Positions 61,645 through 64,000 of a DNA stretch of 64,000 bases are shown piece after piece. Under the pieces are notes generated by a model. The model was not told the DNA's origin. It was given only the letters and a program-made list of their open reading frames with translations, and did no database searches. Source of the DNA: CAIUGU01 sp963819685 (GTDB taxonomy: Bacteria; Pseudomonadota; Gammaproteobacteria; Steroidobacterales; Steroidobacteraceae); assembly GCA_963819685.1 (NCBI GenBank), contig CAWFXI010000007.1:186001-250000 (forward strand). Reading direction: 5' to 3'. How positions within the stretch are numbered: position 1 is the first letter of the stretch; every line of letters starts with the position of its first letter. The translations under genes were made by a program, and so were the position numbers.

Positions 61645-62898
61645 TCAGGCGCTGCGTGCTACGTCGGACTGCGACCGTTCCTGTCGTGACTTGCGGAACG
61701 AGCCGGTGGACAGCTCTGCGTATTCCTTGTCCATGATGACGCAGCGATTGCGTCCCTGCCCTTTCGCCTCATAAAGCGCTTCGTCGGCAAGTTGCACGAA
61801 GCCGAACGGGCTGCGGTCCGGGGCCGGCACGACGCACGCTGCGCCGATACTCACGGTCAACTGCTTGGAAATCGGCGACGCCGGATGCTTGAGTGCGAGC
61901 AGTTCCATGCTCTGCTGGATGCGCACCGCGATTTCCTCGACGTACTCGCGAGTGGCGTAGTAGAGAACAACCGCAAACTCTTCCCCGCCATAGCGCGCCG
62001 TGAAATCCAGCGGCCGGCGCGCACAGCGTGCCAGGGACTGCGCCACATGGCGCAGGCTCTCGTCGCCGGCCTGGTGGCCGAAGTAGTCGTTGTAGGCCTT
62101 GAAGTAGTCGATATCGATCAGCAGCAGCGCGACGGGGGCCCGCTCGCGCATGGCCTGCTGCCAGATCGTATCGATGTGCTCGTCGAGGATCCGGCGATTG
62201 TGGATACCCGTGAGTCCGTCGCGGCTGGCCATTTCCTTCAGTAGCCGTGCCTCGAGGAAGTTGGTCCGATTGACCCTTTCCAGCGTGTAGGAGACGGTCG
62301 CCCCGATGATGTTGGAAAACAGCAGCACCAGGCTGGCATACGCCGCCCTGTCGAACGGAATGTCCGCCAGCCCGGCGCCGATGACATAGACAGCAAGGAC
62401 CATAAGGCCCGAGCGGACCGACGGGAAGAAAGTCAGCCCGGCCAGGAAATAGATGCTGATGGTCGCCAGCACGAGGGCAGGCAGATACGTCACCTCGAGA
62501 CCAGGCGTCATCAAGGCAAGGATCACAAGGCTGATGCCGAAAGCGGGTGCCAGCAGCTGCACCATGGGCGAGTGCCAGCGCCAATACAGAGGCGAGTACG
62601 CGCCGATCAGCGCGAGCAGCATGATGGGGATGAACACACCAAGGCTGAAAACCGTCGCAAGACGGTCAGGGCCCGGGGGCAGGATGATCTGCGAAATGCC
62701 CGCGAAAGCAGTCACGAGACTGAGGCACAGCCACAGGTTCAGCTGCACCGCCCGCCTCGATTGGGCACGGTACGTTTGCCGGAATTCCTTCTCCAGCGGC
62801 TCAGCGAATTTCAGCCACGGGAAGCCCTTGCTCAGCTGTTCCGTAGCCAGGGATTCGAGGGGGGTCTCAAAGCCAGCCGTAGTCTCGCGTTCAAGCAT
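61645..62898 (-). CDS. Membrane-bound diguanylate cyclase (GGDEF)
   Basis: This is 417 residues. A cytoplasmic N-terminus (about 1-50) precedes some six membrane helices (51-205), for example LNLWLCLSLVTAFAGISQII and GLMVLAVYVIGAGLADIPF. The GGDEF domain begins at ASRDGLTGIHNRRILDEHID, has DIDYFKAYNDYFGHQAGDES and the active-site motif RYGGEEFAVVLYY (GGEEF at 304-308). The inhibitory site RPLD lies at 295-298, five residues before the motif, so product feedback is expected. DEALYEAKGQGRNRCV closes the domain. It should make c-di-GMP from GTP in response to a membrane signal. Confidence 0.94.
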   Translation of the reverse strand: MLERETTAGFETPLESLATEQLSKGFPWLKFAEPLEKEFRQTYRAQSRRAVQLNLWLCLSLVTAFAGISQIILPPGPDRLATVFSLGVFIPIMLLALIGAYSPLYWRWHSPMVQLLAPAFGISLVILALMTPGLEVTYLPALVLATISIYFLAGLTFFPSVRSGLMVLAVYVIGAGLADIPFDRAAYASLVLLFSNIIGATVSYTLERVNRTNFLEARLLKEMASRDGLTGIHNRRILDEHIDTIWQQAMRERAPVALLLIDIDYFKAYNDYFGHQAGDESLRHVAQSLARCARRPLDFTARYGGEEFAVVLYYATREYVEEIAVRIQQSMELLALKHPASPISKQLTVSIGAACVVPAPDRSPFGFVQLADEALYEAKGQGRNRCVIMDKEYAELSTGSFRKSRQERSQSDVARSA

Positions 62899-63060
62899 GT
62901 CTTGAAGTTCAGCCGGGGTTGAGTTCGGGGGGCGACACAGCGCCGAGCGGATGGATGGAGCAACCGTACAGGGAAACCCCTACGGCGTTCAATAGCGCAC
63001 CCAGCAGAATCGGCGGCTGCCTGCCCGGACCATGACGCAAGTCACGCAGAGTGACCGCTT

Positions 63061-63219
63061 AGCAGGGTGATGCAAAACTCTTTGCAGCACCCTGATACTC
63101 CGAGTCACGGACGACTCGGCGAAATTGGTGAGTTCCGACTCATCGATTTCGGGAGCCAGTGAAAACCACGCTTTTCGCTGGCTCCAGATGCAAAAGGCAC
63201 GGACAGACTTTTGCATCAA
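63061..63219. repeat. Five-hairpin intergenic repeat element, copy 2
   Basis: This is a second copy of the element at 57581, 159 bases, same orientation, in the gap between the diguanylate cyclase promoter side and gshA. Its hairpins lie at about 63062-63095, 63100-63119, 63120-63151, 63152-63185 and 63188-63218. Compared with copy 1, stem 4 changes G-C to A-T on both arms (GGAGCCAG/CTGGCTCC). Stem 3 changes C-G to T-A and A-T to G-C on both arms. Loops such as TCCG and CCACGC stay the same. The surrounding 332-base gap (62899-63230) holds nothing else I recognise. Confidence 0.85.
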
Positions 63220-63230
63220 CCTGCTACTGG

Positions 63231-64000
63231 TCAGGCGAAATACCGGGCAAGATAGTCGTCAAAGTCCAGCGTATCGGCGGCTTCAATGGCAGCCTGGCGC
63301 CGGAGTGATTCGTCAGCCTCGGTACGGAACTCCTGCAGGCGCTGCTCGTTGGGTGGATACAGCTCGAGGAAGTAGGACTTGTGGATCCGCGACATCCGCA
63401 ATGCGAAGTCAAAAAACGAGTCGCCGCTGGACTTGAGTTCCGCCAGCGAGCGTGCCGACGGTGTCAGCGCCGGATCGTGCAATTTCGCTTCCTGTACCTC
63501 GAGCGCAGCGATGTAAGGCCGGCGCGGTTGACCTTCATCCAGCAGTTCGCAGATACCGCGCATCGAATCGACGAGCTCGAGCCCCCAGCTGCGCAGGGAT
63601 ATCGGTCGTCCCTCGCGCTTGAGCTGCAGCCCCCGCTCGCGACCCCGACGTGCAACGATCGCGTGGTTGGTGTCGAGATCGGTCTGTTCCGAGTGCGAAA
63701 TCGGCTGGCTGTCCTTGAGGACACACAGCAACAGAAATGCTTCCAGGAACCGCAGCTTGTTCTGGTTGACGCCCACCGGGTCGAAGGCACTGACATCGAG
63801 CGCGCGCACTTCGACATACTGGACGCCGCCTCGCGCGAGTGCCTGGGACGGGCGCTCGCCGGACCGCGCCACCCGCTTCGGCCTGATGAAGCTGTAGTAC
63901 TCGTTCTCGATCTGCAGCAGGTTCGCGTTCAGCTGCCGGTACTTGCCATCGACCTTGACGCCGATCTGCTCATATTCCGGATGGGGAATATTCACTGCAC
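63231..64000 (-). CDS. gshA: Glutamate-cysteine ligase, C-terminal half
   Basis: The gene runs off the right edge; about 256 C-terminal residues are present. The part seen includes HPEYEQIGVKVDGKYRQLNA, then ENEYYSFIRPKRVARSGERP and VQYVEVRALDVSAFDPVGVN, followed by QNKLRFLEAFLLLCVL. These match the GshA family of proteobacteria (about 520 residues), which joins glutamate and cysteine in the first step of glutathione synthesis. The apparent ATG at 63995 is internal. The end, DTLDFDDYLARYFA, is typical. The five-hairpin element lies directly downstream of its stop, 11 bases away. Confidence 0.92.
   Translation of the reverse strand, partial: AVNIPHPEYEQIGVKVDGKYRQLNANLLQIENEYYSFIRPKRVARSGERPSQALARGGVQYVEVRALDVSAFDPVGVNQNKLRFLEAFLLLCVLKDSQPISHSEQTDLDTNHAIVARRGRERGLQLKREGRPISLRSWGLELVDSMRGICELLDEGQPRRPYIAALEVQEAKLHDPALTPSARSLAELKSSGDSFFDFALRMSRIHKSYFLELYPPNEQRLQEFRTEADESLRRQAAIEAADTLDFDDYLARYFA

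Overview
The window is GC-rich bacterial chromosome, coding almost throughout. It fits a free-living, respiring, Gram-negative gammaproteobacterium of the Xanthomonadales/Nevskiales/Steroidobacterales type. That placement is inference from gene content: a complete cbb3 oxidase cluster, a Tat-exported HiPIP, a class I PHA synthase, a P-II protein, a GlyGly-CTERM protein, a BamA/TamA-type outer-membrane protein and gshA. I found no rRNA, tRNA, IS element, phage gene or CRISPR array.

Layout. 0-2.3 kb: start of a circularly permuted ATP-grasp gene, two small unknown genes and a frame-broken pirin. 2.47-4.2 kb: a cyclic-di-GMP-I riboswitch with a structured leader in front of a gene with two SPOR-like repeats. 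4.3-7.9 kb: HiPIP, DUF502, then DUF1475, DUF1295 and a cyclopropane-synthase-like methyltransferase. 8-9.3 kb: a TPR/TonB-C gene with one frame break. 9.3-23.4 kb: a minus-strand run of eleven genes coding for three lipoproteins, a Gly/Ser-rich secreted protein, a transmembrane Ser/Thr kinase with TPR-like repeats, an FHA-PEGA-SUMF1-like protein, an ExbB/TolQ-like channel, an Hsp70-like protein with FHA, and two membrane-anchored VWA proteins. 23.6-26.6 kb: ilvA, a PGPGW membrane protein and an MFS exporter. 26.7-33 kb: a Tat-exported class V aminotransferase, a hydrolase-like protein, an S9 peptidase and a TPR protein. 33-35.5 kb: ilvB and ilvN in divergent orientation. 35.6-43.9 kb: an outer-membrane beta-barrel protein, glnK, phaC, a methyltransferase, a reprolysin-like protease and cbpA. 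43.9-52.7 kb: ccoNOQP, ccoG, a fixH-like gene, ccoI, ccoS and a TauE/SafE-family gene. 52.9-64 kb: a REC-PAS-GGDEF-EAL protein, two alpha/beta hydrolases, a gene-poor kilobase, pyruvate carboxylase, a membrane diguanylate cyclase and the end of gshA.

How parts may work together. The 9-23 kb cluster looks like one envelope machine. Kinase and FHA modules suggest phospho-dependent assembly in the cytoplasm. The ExbB/TolQ-like protein and the two VWA proteins, each with an Asp at the start of its only membrane helix, suggest use of ion-motive force. Lipoproteins and PEGA domains suggest work in the periplasm and at the outer membrane. I know no named system with this composition. A second unexplained item is a ~160-bp intergenic element in two copies (57.6 and 63.1 kb). 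It folds into five consecutive hairpins, and base changes between the copies keep the stems paired. c-di-GMP recurs as a theme: one riboswitch and two proteins with intact GGDEF/GGEEF motifs.

Caution. Several conserved genes (pirin, ccoI, ccoP, the TPR/TonB gene, the Gly/Ser-rich gene) are broken by single-base frame shifts with no other decay. Sequencing or assembly error explains this better than real pseudogenes.
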